From Paracoccaceae bacterium (lineage in GTDB: Bacteria; Pseudomonadota; Alphaproteobacteria; Rhodobacterales; Rhodobacteraceae), in NCBI GenBank assembly GCA_027489355.1, contig JAIXZY010000036.1, positions 1 to 64,000 on the forward strand: DNA of 64,000 nucleotides, read 5' to 3'. Shown here one piece after another: positions 42,300-50,605 of this stretch. Positions within the stretch are counted from its first letter, which is position 1; every line of letters begins with the position of its first letter. The notes under the pieces are model-generated. The model was not told where the DNA came from and made no database searches. It saw only the letters and a program-made list of their open reading frames with translations. Made by a program: the position numbers and the translations under genes.

Positions 42300-43613
42300 T
42301 CAGAACACCACCACGTCGGGGTCAAGGACATTTGCGCCGCCCACGGGCCGGACGCCTTCGGGGGCGTGCCAGGGGTCGAGCCGGATGTGGCGGGTCTGGC
42401 CGCCGGGGGATTGCAGGAGGAGGAGGGCTGGGGCGGTGAGGGTGTAGGTTTGCGGGTCCTGGGGGGTGCCGTTGATGGTGAGAATGCGGTCGCCCTTGAC
42501 CAGCCCGGCGAGGAGGGCGGGGGAGTTGTCGGTGAGGGCGGTGACGGTGCCTTCCGCGTCCAGCGTTACTCCCAGGGCGGCGAGGGTGTAGGCGGTCACG
42601 GTGGCTGGGGCGAGGAGGCGGGGGGCCTCGCGGGTGCGGAGGGCGGTTTCCTCGGCGGTGAGCGAGAGGGTGAGGGTCTGGGGCTGTCCGGCGCGGAGGA
42701 GGGTCAGTTGGGTCTCGCCTTCGGCGGTGGCGGCTTCGATGGCGAAGGCGAAGTCGCCCGGGGTGGTGAGGGCGGTGCCGGAGACGGCGGTGAGGATGTC
42801 GCCGGGTTTGAGGCCGGAGGCTTCGGCCAGCGAGCCGGGGACGACGGCGTCGATCAGGAGGCCCTGGGCTTCGGTGCCGAGGGTCTCGGCGATCTGGCGG
42901 TCCACCGGGCGGGCGGTGAGGCCGAGGGTGGGGAACGGGGGGAGGCTTTCGTCGATGAGGCCCTGGACGATGCGGGAGAGTTCGGCGGTGGGGATGGCGT
43001 AGGCGATGCCTACGAACATGCGGCTGCCGTCGGCGATCTGAGAGTTCATGCCGATCAGCCGGCCTTTGGCATCGACCAGCGGGCCGCCGGAGGAGCCGGG
43101 GTTCACGGCGGCGTCGTGTTGCAGCATGAGGATCGGGACGGCGATGTCGGTCTGGCGCGCAAGGGTCGAGATGCGGCCCTCGGTCAAGGTGAACTCCACG
43201 CCGAGGGGGGCGCCGAGGGCGAAGACTTCGTCTCCGAGTGCGGGGGGTTGGTCGGCGAGTTGGAGGCCTTCGGTGGGGGCGGGAAGGGAGATGACGGCCA
43301 CGTCGCGCACCGGGTCTCGGGCGATGACGAGGGCGGTGAGGACGGTGCCGTGGCGGTCGATCAGGCGCACTTCTTCGGCGTCGCCGACGACGTGGGCGTT
43401 GGTGACGGCGACCTCGCCAGTTGCCCAGATGAAGGCGGAGCCGAGGAAGCGGTCCTCAGCGTCGTTGCTGCGCACTGTGAAGACCTTGTCCATCGCGGCG
43501 TCCAGCGGCGAGGCGCTGGCGGGGCTGAGGACGGCGATGAGCGCCAGGGACAAGAGCGCCGCCAGCGCCTCGATGACGGGGAGCGGTCTTTGCCGCTTTG
43601 GTGTGGCCTGCAT
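42300..43613 (-). CDS. HtrA/Deg-like serine protease with two PDZ domains
   Basis: A 437-residue exported or membrane-anchored protease: N-terminal hydrophobic segment (about 11-33) ending in ASAS. Trypsin-like domain with H74 (VTNAHVVG), D104 (ARDPVRDVAVISL) and S175 (AVNPGSSGGPLV). PDZ1 (about 235-310: GLKPGDILTAVSG) and PDZ2 (about 345-410: LVKGDRILTINGTP). Deg proteases sense and cut misfolded envelope proteins. The ATG at 43613 has an AAGGG site 8 nt upstream; 31 in-frame codons upstream were rejected. First gene of the operon that continues with the regulator, kinase and patatin genes. Confidence 0.9.
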   Translation of the reverse strand: MQATPKRQRPLPVIEALAALLSLALIAVLSPASASPLDAAMDKVFTVRSNDAEDRFLGSAFIWATGEVAVTNAHVVGDAEEVRLIDRHGTVLTALVIARDPVRDVAVISLPAPTEGLQLADQPPALGDEVFALGAPLGVEFTLTEGRISTLARQTDIAVPILMLQHDAAVNPGSSGGPLVDAKGRLIGMNSQIADGSRMFVGIAYAIPTAELSRIVQGLIDESLPPFPTLGLTARPVDRQIAETLGTEAQGLLIDAVVPGSLAEASGLKPGDILTAVSGTALTTPGDFAFAIEAATAEGETQLTLLRAGQPQTLTLSLTAEETALRTREAPRLLAPATVTAYTLAALGVTLDAEGTVTALTDNSPALLAGLVKGDRILTINGTPQDPQTYTLTAPALLLLQSPGGQTRHIRLDPWHAPEGVRPVGGANVLDPDVVVF

Positions 43614-43764
43614 GTGGGAAACCCTTGATCTGCCTCGGTCAGGTCTTGCTATCGGGGTGGCGGCGGCGGGTCCCGTGACAAAACCTGTCATCTGGAATTC
43701 CGGCATTTACAGGCGTCCGGCGGGGCCGCATGTTCGGGGCGACAAAAGCCGGAAGAGTGGTCCC
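43614..43764. promoter_or_regulatory. Divergent promoter region of the protease cluster
   Basis: 151 nt between the HtrA-like gene (minus) and the PPC-like gene (plus). A GGAATTCC palindrome core is present at about 43692-43699. No unambiguous -35/-10 pair was assigned on either strand. The position implies shared control of both arms of the cluster. Confidence 0.45.
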
Positions 43765-44379
43765 ATGCGCCTGATGCTTGCCGTTACGATGTCGCTGGCC
43801 CTGCCCGCCTGGGCGGAGGGTCCGTCGCCGGTGAAGCTGGCGGAACTGTCGGCGCGGGCCTATGCGGCGGGGATGGCGGTGGGGGACCCCCTGCTGGTCC
43901 TGTCGGCGGCGAAGCTGCGGAAGGAATTGGGTCTGGCTCCCGTTGAGCGCGCGGCGGTGGATGGGGTGGCGGGTCAGGGTGCCCCGCTGTCGTGGCAGGA
44001 GATGCTGGCCTCGGCCGAGGCGTTGGCTGTTGGGGATGAGGTCGTGCTGAGTTTGATCGACGACGCGAGGGTTGAGATGGACAAGGGCGTCGCCTCGGGG
44101 CCGGTATACAACATCGGGTCGTTGGGCAACGGCAAGGGCGACACCTACCCGCCGATCGAGTTCCGGGGCGGGGAATATGCCGAGGTCTATGTCGAGGCGA
44201 AGGCGGCGACGAACCTGAACCTGGCGATCTATGACGACAAGGGGCGGCTGGTCTGTTCGGACACGGACATCAGCCATATCGCATATTGCGGGTGGACCCC
44301 GGCGAGTGCGGGGACCTTCACGTTTAAGGTGGACAATAAGGGCCCGATGGGGGCCGATTATGCGTTGATGACCAACTGA
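43765..44379 (+). CDS. Secreted protein with PPC-like C-terminal beta domain
   Basis: A 204-residue exported protein (signal peptide to about residue 17, PAWA). The first half of the mature part is helical with no known family. The second half (about 112-204) looks like a bacterial pre-peptidase C-terminal (PPC) beta sandwich: FRGGEYAEVYVEAKAATNLNL split across the first strands, then IYDDKGRLVCSDTDISH and CGWTPASAGTFTFKVDN. Two cysteines there can bond. ATG 43765 is used; the open frame upstream is antisense to the HtrA-like gene. The stop overlaps the start of the second caspase by 1 nt, so the two are coupled; it may bind, target or inhibit that caspase (inference). Confidence 0.75.
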   Translation: MRLMLAVTMSLALPAWAEGPSPVKLAELSARAYAAGMAVGDPLLVLSAAKLRKELGLAPVERAAVDGVAGQGAPLSWQEMLASAEALAVGDEVVLSLIDDARVEMDKGVASGPVYNIGSLGNGKGDTYPPIEFRGGEYAEVYVEAKAATNLNLAIYDDKGRLVCSDTDISHIAYCGWTPASAGTFTFKVDNKGPMGADYALMTN

Positions 44380-46433
44380 TGAAAACGCTTTTCACGCTTG
44401 CGATGTGTCTGGCCGCCGCCCCTGCCCTGGCGCGGGAGAACTATGCCCTGCTGATTGGGGCGAACCAGTATCCCAGCCTTGAGGAGCGCTGGTGGCTGAA
44501 GGGGCCGGCGAATGATGTGCAGCTGGTGGCGACGTATCTCACGACCGAGGCCCCGGTGCCGTTTCCGAAGGATCACGTGGCGGTGCTGTCGGACGGGGTG
44601 ACGGGGGCCGCGGCTCCGACCTTGCAGGCGATCCGGGGGGCGTTTGCCGAGTTGACGGCGGAGGTGAAACCGGGGGATTTCGTCTATCTGCACTTCTCGG
44701 GGCATGGGACTCAGGCGCCTGCGTTGGATCCAGCGACGGAGCTGGACGGGCTGGACGAGTTGTTCCTGCCGGTGGACATCGGGCCGTGGTCGGACGCGGT
44801 GGGCGAGGTGCAGAACGCGCTGGTCGATGACGAGATCGGGCGGCTCATCGACGGGCTGCGGGCCAAGGGGGCCAATGTCTGGGCGGTGTTTGACTCGTGC
44901 CATTCGGGGACGGCGACGCGGGCGGTGGAAAGCGCCGAGGATGACGTCCGGGTGCGGCAGTTGCCGCCCGAGGCGCTGGGAATCGACGTTGATGCGGCGG
45001 AAGTCTCCCGGTCGGTCGATCCGCGAGCCACGGAGGCTCCGTTCGATGCGGGCGAAGGCGAGGGATCGTTTGTCGCCTTCTTCGCGGCCCAGACCAACGA
45101 GGTGACGCCGGAGAAGAACCTGCCGAAGGGCAAGCCGGGCCGCAAGCCGCAGGGAGTGTTCACCTGGACGTTGATGGAGGTGTTGGCGGAGTATCCGAAC
45201 GCGACTTACGGGCAGGTCGCGCAGGAAGTGCTGCGGCGCTATGCGGTGAAGAACCTGGCGAAGTCGACGCCGCTGTTCGAGGGCGATCTGGATCAGGTGG
45301 TGTTCGGCGGCGAAGGCGGCGCGCGGGTGTCGCAATGGTCGGCGGAGGTGACGGAGGCGGGCTTCACGATCCCGGCGGGGGAGTTGCATGGGCTGGCCGT
45401 GGGCGACGTTCTGGCGGTGATGGGGTCGGCGGCTGCGGCGGATAACGAGGCGCTGGGGTACGTGGAGCTGACGTCGGTGGAGACGTTTTCGGCCACGGGC
45501 CAAGCGGTGGAGAAGGACGGAAAGGTCCTGCCCGCCGAACTGCCGAAGGGTGTCACGCTGCGGAAGCTGGATGCGGCGCTGGACTTCACGCTGACCGTGG
45601 CGCTGCCTGCGGCGGGGTCGGGTCCGGCGGAAGCTTTGTTGGCCGCTCTTGGGGAGTTGCAGGAGGCGGCGGGGCCTCGGTTGAGTTTCGTCGCGGCGGA
45701 TCAGGAGGCGGATTTGCGGCTGGCGGTGTTGCCGGAGAGCCCCCGACCGGACGCGATCTGGGTGCTGCCCTCGACGGGGCTGGCGGAGGACCTGGGGGCG
45801 ACGCCCTCGGTGTCCACGGGCGACAAGGATGGGGCGGAGCTGGCCTCGGTGCTGGCGGATACGCTGACCACGATGGCGCGGGCGCAGAACCTGTTGAAGC
45901 TGGCGGGGGCGGTGGGGGCGTCGAACCCGGAGGTGGAGGTGGAGCTGCTGACGCGCACGCCCGAGGACCGGACGCTGCGTCCCCTGCCCTTTGCTCCGGT
46001 ACCGACCCTGGTGCCGGATGACGAAGTGCATGTGCTGGCCCGGAACAATGGCGCGGAGCCGGTGGACGTGAACGTCCTCTATATCGGCGCGGACTGGTCG
46101 ATCAGCCATTGGTTCTCGGGCCGGTTGCAGCCGGGGGATGAGTTGAAGAAGGGGCTGTTCAAGATCTCGGCCGACGTGCTGGGGCAGGAGCGGATGCTGG
46201 TCGTGGTGACGCCCGCCAAGCCGCAGAGACCGGTGGAGGACCTGAGCTATCTGGCTCAAGGTGCGCTGGATGTGTCGCGGGCGGTGGGTCGCTCGGCCTT
46301 TGGCGAGACGCTAGCCGAGGCGGGGTTCGGGGAGACGACGCGGGGGGCGGTTGCGTTGAGCGACGATGCGGACGAGGCAGGTCCGGGGCCTGCGATCCTG
46401 ACGCTGGAGTTGCGGACCGTCGCGGGCGACTAA
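44379..46433 (+). CDS. Exported caspase-family (C14) protein 2
   Basis: A 684-residue metacaspase-like protein with a signal peptide (cut near residue 18, ALA). The caspase domain (about 20-310) has NYALLIGANQYPSLEE, KGPANDVQLV, catalytic H109 in LHFSGHGTQAP and C174 in AVFDSCHSGTATRA, and LDELFLPVD between. A middle region of about 200 residues has no known family. A C-terminal beta domain (about 545-620; VHVLARNNGAEPVDVNVLYIG, read in two parts) matches that of caspase 1 at 36551, as does the segment NALVDDEIGRL. It is translated from the overlap with the PPC-like gene. It ends at a convergent spacer with hairpins. Confidence 0.88.
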   Translation: MKTLFTLAMCLAAAPALARENYALLIGANQYPSLEERWWLKGPANDVQLVATYLTTEAPVPFPKDHVAVLSDGVTGAAAPTLQAIRGAFAELTAEVKPGDFVYLHFSGHGTQAPALDPATELDGLDELFLPVDIGPWSDAVGEVQNALVDDEIGRLIDGLRAKGANVWAVFDSCHSGTATRAVESAEDDVRVRQLPPEALGIDVDAAEVSRSVDPRATEAPFDAGEGEGSFVAFFAAQTNEVTPEKNLPKGKPGRKPQGVFTWTLMEVLAEYPNATYGQVAQEVLRRYAVKNLAKSTPLFEGDLDQVVFGGEGGARVSQWSAEVTEAGFTIPAGELHGLAVGDVLAVMGSAAAADNEALGYVELTSVETFSATGQAVEKDGKVLPAELPKGVTLRKLDAALDFTLTVALPAAGSGPAEALLAALGELQEAAGPRLSFVAADQEADLRLAVLPESPRPDAIWVLPSTGLAEDLGATPSVSTGDKDGAELASVLADTLTTMARAQNLLKLAGAVGASNPEVEVELLTRTPEDRTLRPLPFAPVPTLVPDDEVHVLARNNGAEPVDVNVLYIGADWSISHWFSGRLQPGDELKKGLFKISADVLGQERMLVVVTPAKPQRPVEDLSYLAQGALDVSRAVGRSAFGETLAEAGFGETTRGAVALSDDADEAGPGPAILTLELRTVAGD

Positions 46434-46450
46434 GGCACTGGAATTCCACG

Positions 46451-46498
46451 GTCGCTGCGCAGCATGGGGCGCAGCATTGCTGCGGTGTCGCTGCGCAG
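46451..46498. repeat. Convergent spacer with direct repeat and palindrome
   Basis: GTCGCTGCGCAG occurs twice (46451-46462, 46487-46498), and CGCAGCA-T-TGCTGCG (46470-46484) forms a perfect palindrome between them. It lies between the caspase 2 stop and the MFS stop, and may act as a T-less terminator. Confidence 0.5.
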
Positions 46499-46501
46499 AA
46501 A

Positions 46502-47692
46502 TCAGCGGCGGTCGGCGGCCCAGAGGGCGGTGGCTCCGATCAGCGAAGCGGCGACGCCAAGCAGGGCCACGGTGCCGTACCCGGCCAGCGTGGTGCCAAG
46601 GGCAAAGCAGGTCGCGGCGGTGGCATCGCCCGCAAGGCGCTGAACGGCCATGAGCGAGGCCCCTGCCCCGGGTCGGTCGGCCAGGAGGTCCTGCAGGTAG
46701 GCGATGGGGACGGTCAGGGTCACGGCACCTCCGATTGCGGCCGGGAGGACGAGGAGCCAGACGAAAGGCGTGGCGGCGAGGACCGGCAGGAGCGCGACAT
46801 GGACCGCGTAGAGGGCGGCCCCGGCGAGGATCAGGCGGGTGCGGGGGATGCCTCGGGTCAGACTGGGTATCAGGAGCATGAAGGGCACTTCAAGGCCCGC
46901 GACGAGGCCGACGTAGAGGGCGACGTCCTGCGTGCCGCGGCCGATCTCGGGCACCATGACCAGCGAGATGATAGCCATGTAGACGGTGGAGGCGCTGAAG
47001 ACCGCGCCAAGGGCGATGACGCGGGCGGCGATGCGGGGGTGGCCCATTTCCGACAGCGCCGCGCGGAAGGTGAGGCCGGAGGGGCGGTCGTCCCAGGGGG
47101 TGCTGCCGTCGGCGGGCCAGAGGCGGAGGACGGCGGTCAGCATCAGCGCGGTGAGGAGAAGGGCCACGGGGAAGATCAGGGTGACTTTCGCTCCGGCAGC
47201 GAAAGCCAGGGACCAGAGCGGGAGGACGACAACGAAGGGCGCTGCAAAGAGAGCGCGGATGACCGCCATGATGCCGTCGCGGTCCTGAGGCGGGTAGCTT
47301 GTGGCGGCGAGGCGGGCGAGCGCGAAGACCTGGCCGAAGGTGATGCTGCTGACAGGGATCAGGAGCGCCGCGGTGAGCGCGAAGACCCAGGGGCCGGGGG
47401 TGACGCTCATGAGGAAGGTGCCGAGGAGGAGGGATGAGACGGCGATCAGGGTGACCTGGCGGCGGTTGGCGGTCTGGTCGGCGCGGATCCCACCGACGAC
47501 GGAGGCCGAGACGGAGACGAGCGAAGAAAGCGCGAGGAGGACGGCGTATCCGTGGTCGCCGAAGCCGAAGGAGTGGACGGCGAGGGTGGAGAAATAGGGC
47601 CCGAAGGAGCAGACGACAGCACCTTGCAGGGCCATGACAATGCCCGCGGCGCGCAGGGCCGGGTCGGTGAGGCAAAGGCGGATGGCGGACAT
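46502..47692 (-). CDS. MFS transporter
   Basis: A 396-residue major facilitator protein with about 12 hydrophobic segments. Recognised by overall layout and by the loop GGIRADQTANRRQV between TM2 and TM3, in place of the GxxxDRxGRR consensus; the C-terminal half has SLTRGIPRTRLIL at the matching position. It resembles the sugar-efflux type (SetA-like) group with a similar layout, but the substrate is not evident. The upstream spacer (47693-47770) holds a GAATTTTC/GAAAATTC inverted repeat. Confidence 0.85.
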   Translation of the reverse strand: MSAIRLCLTDPALRAAGIVMALQGAVVCSFGPYFSTLAVHSFGFGDHGYAVLLALSSLVSVSASVVGGIRADQTANRRQVTLIAVSSLLLGTFLMSVTPGPWVFALTAALLIPVSSITFGQVFALARLAATSYPPQDRDGIMAVIRALFAAPFVVVLPLWSLAFAAGAKVTLIFPVALLLTALMLTAVLRLWPADGSTPWDDRPSGLTFRAALSEMGHPRIAARVIALGAVFSASTVYMAIISLVMVPEIGRGTQDVALYVGLVAGLEVPFMLLIPSLTRGIPRTRLILAGAALYAVHVALLPVLAATPFVWLLVLPAAIGGAVTLTVPIAYLQDLLADRPGAGASLMAVQRLAGDATAATCFALGTTLAGYGTVALLGVAASLIGATALWAADRR

Positions 47693-47742
47693 GGCGCTTG
47701 GGTATCCGCTGGGCGGTGCGGCTTCAAGCAGGAGAGGTGGAC

Positions 47743-47761
47743 GAATTTTCTGCGAAAATTC
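47743..47761. promoter_or_regulatory. AT-rich inverted repeat upstream of the MFS gene
   Basis: GAATTTTC (47743-47750), TGC, GAAAATTC (47754-47761). It lies 51-69 nt before the MFS start and just after the FAD dehydrogenase stop. A related TGCGGAAAATTCGAG stretch occurs at 21493-21507 upstream of the carbonic anhydrase gene. Confidence 0.35.
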
Positions 47762-47770
47762 GGGAGTGGG

Positions 47771-49180
47771 TCATCCGGGGATGACCTTTCCGGGGTTCAT
47801 GAGGTTCTGGGGGTCGAGGGCTTGCTTCAGGGTGCGCATGACGTCCAGAGCGATGGGGTCCTTGCGGCGCCTCATCGAGGGGAGTTTGGAGAGGCCCACG
47901 CCATGCTCGGCCGAGAAGCTGCCGCCAAGGTCGGCGACGACGTCCTCGATGGCTTCGAGCACCTGGTCCTTGAGCTGCTTGTCGTCCCGCGTCGGGTAGG
48001 CGGTGAAGTGAAGGTTGCCGTCGCCGAGGTGGGCCACCGTGATGGTGCGGGCGCCGGGGTCGAGGGCTTCCAGTTTGGCGATGGCGTGGCTGAGGAAGGT
48101 GTCGACCTTGTCGAGCGGGAGGCAGACGTCGGTGTCGACCTCGGGGTGAAGGCCCACGCCGATTTCGGCGGCGGCCTCGCGGCGGGCCCACATCGCGCGG
48201 CGCTGCTGTTCGCTGCGGGCCAGGATGGCGTCGGTGATGAGGCCGGCCTCCATCATCTCTGACAGGATGGCTTCCAGGGTGAGGGCGAGGGGGATGTCGC
48301 CGTTCTGGTCGGGGGTGGCCTCGTGCGGGACGGTGGTTGCGGCCTCGATCAGGATGGTGACTTCGGGGATGTGGTCGAAGGGGAGGCCGAGGTCGGGGCG
48401 GGCCTCGCGCAGGCGCTCGGAATAGGTGCGGGGCATGAATTCGAAGGCCTCGACCCGGCCGCCGGTGGCTTCCTGCATGCGGTTGAGGAGGGTCAGCGCG
48501 TCCGGGAGGGAGCGGGCGGCGAGGGTGGCGGTGGCGTGGGCGCGTGGTGCGGGGACCAGTTTCATCACGGCGGCGGTGATGATGCCGAGGGTGCCTTCCG
48601 CACCGATGAAAAGGTTTTTCATATCGTAGCCGGAGTTGTCCTTGTGGAGTTCCGACATGAGGTTCAGGACGCGGCCGTCGGGAAGGACGACTTCGAGGCC
48701 GAGGCAAAGGCCGCGGGTGGAGCCGTAGCGGAGGACGTTGGACCCCCCGGCATTGGTGGAGAGGACGCCGCCCAGCATGGCCGAGCCACGGGCGCCGAAC
48801 CAGAGGGGGAAGTAAAGGCCTTCCTTTTCAGCCGCTTCGTGGAGGCGCGTTAGGATGACCCCGGCCTCTGCGATCACCAGTTTCGCGTCGCGCTTGACCT
48901 GACGGATGCGGTTCATCCGTTCGAGGGTGAGGAGCAGACCGCCGCGTGTCATGGTGCCACCGACGAGGCCGGTGTTGCCGGAGATCGGGACGACTGGAAT
49001 GCCATGCTGCGCAGCAATTTTCACGCAGTCAGCGACTTCGACAGTGGAGGCAGGGCGGACCACGGCAACGGGTTGGCCCTCGTAGCGGCCCATCCAGTCG
49101 CGGGCGTAGCGGGCCATGTCGGGGCCGGTGACCACGTTTGCAGTTCCCACCGCCGATGCGAGGTCTTCAAGGAAACCCAT
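47771..49180 (-). CDS. FAD-binding D-2-hydroxyacid dehydrogenase (GlcD/D-LDH type)
   Basis: Oxidises a D-2-hydroxyacid such as D-lactate or D-2-hydroxyglutarate and passes electrons to a carrier. The 469-residue product has the FAD_binding_4 domain (about 35-215: VPISGNTGLVGGT, GGVLSTNAGGSNVLRYG) and the FAD oxidase C domain, with VAHLGDGNLHF and FSAEHGVGLSK near the end. Start ATG 49180 follows GGGGGC by 6 nt; the 18 upstream codons were rejected. It is divergent from yceI-like 49293. Substrate not decided; D-LDH and D2HGDH share these motifs. Confidence 0.9.
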   Translation of the reverse strand: MGFLEDLASAVGTANVVTGPDMARYARDWMGRYEGQPVAVVRPASTVEVADCVKIAAQHGIPVVPISGNTGLVGGTMTRGGLLLTLERMNRIRQVKRDAKLVIAEAGVILTRLHEAAEKEGLYFPLWFGARGSAMLGGVLSTNAGGSNVLRYGSTRGLCLGLEVVLPDGRVLNLMSELHKDNSGYDMKNLFIGAEGTLGIITAAVMKLVPAPRAHATATLAARSLPDALTLLNRMQEATGGRVEAFEFMPRTYSERLREARPDLGLPFDHIPEVTILIEAATTVPHEATPDQNGDIPLALTLEAILSEMMEAGLITDAILARSEQQRRAMWARREAAAEIGVGLHPEVDTDVCLPLDKVDTFLSHAIAKLEALDPGARTITVAHLGDGNLHFTAYPTRDDKQLKDQVLEAIEDVVADLGGSFSAEHGVGLSKLPSMRRRKDPIALDVMRTLKQALDPQNLMNPGKVIPG

Positions 49181-49238
49181 GTTTGCCCCCTGCCCTTTTT
49201 CGGTCAGCCTAAGTCCGCCCAGAAGGGGCCGCAACGGG

Positions 49239-49273
49239 TTGACCAGGGGATTTTGGTTAGCTACTCTGCTAAC
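49239..49273 (+). promoter_or_regulatory. Promoter with operator over the -10, upstream of the YceI gene
   Basis: TTGACC (49239-49244), 17-nt spacer, TACTCT (49262-49267). The -10 is the exact spacer of an inverted repeat GTTAGC (49256-49261)/GCTAAC (49268-49273), so a bound repressor would block it. The YceI start (49293) lies 25 nt downstream. Confidence 0.55.
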
Positions 49274-49292
49274 TTTTTCGGAGGAGAGTCGG

Positions 49293-49934
49293 ATGTTCCG
49301 CGCCCTGATCCTAACCGCGCTTCTGGCGCTTCCCGTGGCCGCGCAGGAGGAAATGGACCTTGGGTCGCCCCCGGCGGGGACCTACCGGCCCGACCCGGCG
49401 CATACGCGGCTGTGGTTCATCGTCGATCATCTGGGATTCTCGAAATACATGGCGCTGTTCACCAAGGTGGACGCGGTGCTGCAGTTCGACCCGGATAATC
49501 CGGAGGCGATGTCGGTCAAGGCCACGGTGGACCTGCGGTCGCTGGAGACGCACAATCCGGCGACGGACTACAATTTCAATGAGATCGTCTCGGGCGAAGA
49601 CCTGCTGAACGCGCCTGCCCATCCGGAGGCAACCTTTGTCTCGACCAGCGTGGCGCTGACGGGTGAGAACACGGCGGACGTCACGGGCGACCTGACGCTG
49701 AACGGTGTGACGAAGGCGGTGGTCTGGAAGGCAAGCTATAACGGCGGCTGGGGGCACATGCCGCTGGACCCGATGGGCGCGCGGGCGGGGTTTTCGCTGG
49801 AGACCACGATAAAGCGGTCGGACTTCGGGATCGACTTCGGCATCCCCGAGCCGGGGAGCGAGATGGGCGTCGGCGAGGACGTGCAGATCTTCGTCGAGGT
49901 CGAGATGGTGAACCCCGACGCGCCGAAGCCTTAG
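49293..49934 (+). CDS. YceI family periplasmic protein
   Basis: A 213-residue exported lipocalin-like protein that binds isoprenoid-type or other amphiphilic lipids in characterised relatives. Signal peptide to about residue 18 (PVAAQ), then GTYRPDPAHTRLWFIVDHLGFSKYM, the YceI start motif (in two parts), FNEIVSGEDLLNA, TGDLTLNGVTK, and a final FIPEPGSEMGVGEDVQI-type strand. GGAGGAG ribosome site at 49280-49286. It converges with the XRE-cupin gene, with a 4-nt overlap. Confidence 0.9.
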   Translation: MFRALILTALLALPVAAQEEMDLGSPPAGTYRPDPAHTRLWFIVDHLGFSKYMALFTKVDAVLQFDPDNPEAMSVKATVDLRSLETHNPATDYNFNEIVSGEDLLNAPAHPEATFVSTSVALTGENTADVTGDLTLNGVTKAVVWKASYNGGWGHMPLDPMGARAGFSLETTIKRSDFGIDFGIPEPGSEMGVGEDVQIFVEVEMVNPDAPKP

Positions 49935-50590
49935 CCCTGAGGATAAGCGATCACCGACAGGTAGCGGGCGGGGAGCTTCACCAGCGTTTCCGGCCCGTGC
50001 GGGGAGTCGGCGTCGAAGAACAGGCTGTCGCCCGGTTTCAGCGGATAGACAGAATCGCCGTGGCGGTAGTCGACCTCACCCTCCAGCATATAGAGGAGTT
50101 CCAGCCCTTCGTGCTGGAAGGCCGGAAAAGTGTCGGATTCGGTGGTGAGCGTGATGATGTAGGGTTCGACCACGACGCCGGAGTTGTTCGATCCGATATG
50201 GCCCAACAGATTGTACTGATGCCCGGCGCGGGTGCCGCGGCGTTCGATTTCGACGTGCTCGCCCGCCTTCACATGCTGCGCCTCTCGGCGTTCCTCGTAG
50301 CTGCGGAAGAAGGCGGTGACGGGGACCGAGAAGGCGTGGCTCAGGACCTGAAGCGTCGTCAGCGAGGGCGAGGTGTTGCCGTTCTCGATCTTCGAGAGCA
50401 TGCCGATGGACAGGCCGGTGACGTTGGCGAGGTCGGCAACGGTCATGCCCTGCTGGCGGCGGAAGTTGCGGACCTCGCGCCCGATGGCGGCTTCAAGGTT
50501 GCGTTCGGTGATCTCGCGCAGGCGGTGCGGGTCCTGGTCGAAGACCGGTTTGCCGCGCGGAAGCGAGGGAGTGACGGTGCCGTCGGACAT
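49931..50590 (-). CDS. XRE-family regulator with cupin sensor domain
   Basis: A 219-residue transcription factor: HTH_3 domain (about 35-90: RREQQGMTVADLANVTGLS-like RRQQGMTVADLANVTG, SKIENGNTSPSLTTL) and a C-terminal cupin_2 barrel (about 130-215: YMLEGEVDYRHGDSV, GDSLFFDADSPHG) that probably binds a small ligand. ATG 50590 is used; TTG 50596 would add two residues. A perfect 9-bp inverted repeat lies 16 nt upstream, likely autoregulation. It follows soxG on the same strand, so it may control the sarcosine oxidase operon. Confidence 0.88.
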   Translation of the reverse strand: MSDGTVTPSLPRGKPVFDQDPHRLREITERNLEAAIGREVRNFRRQQGMTVADLANVTGLSIGMLSKIENGNTSPSLTTLQVLSHAFSVPVTAFFRSYEERREAQHVKAGEHVEIERRGTRAGHQYNLLGHIGSNNSGVVVEPYIITLTTESDTFPAFQHEGLELLYMLEGEVDYRHGDSVYPLKPGDSLFFDADSPHGPETLVKLPARYLSVIAYPQG

Positions 50591-50605
50591 GGGCAACTAT
50601 CCCGA

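Noticed and set aside
35510-46433. Protease/patatin cluster as a cytosolic anti-phage defence island
   Set aside because: All effector-type enzymes carry signal peptides or lipoboxes, and no nucleotide-signal enzyme, STAND ATPase or recombinase is present.
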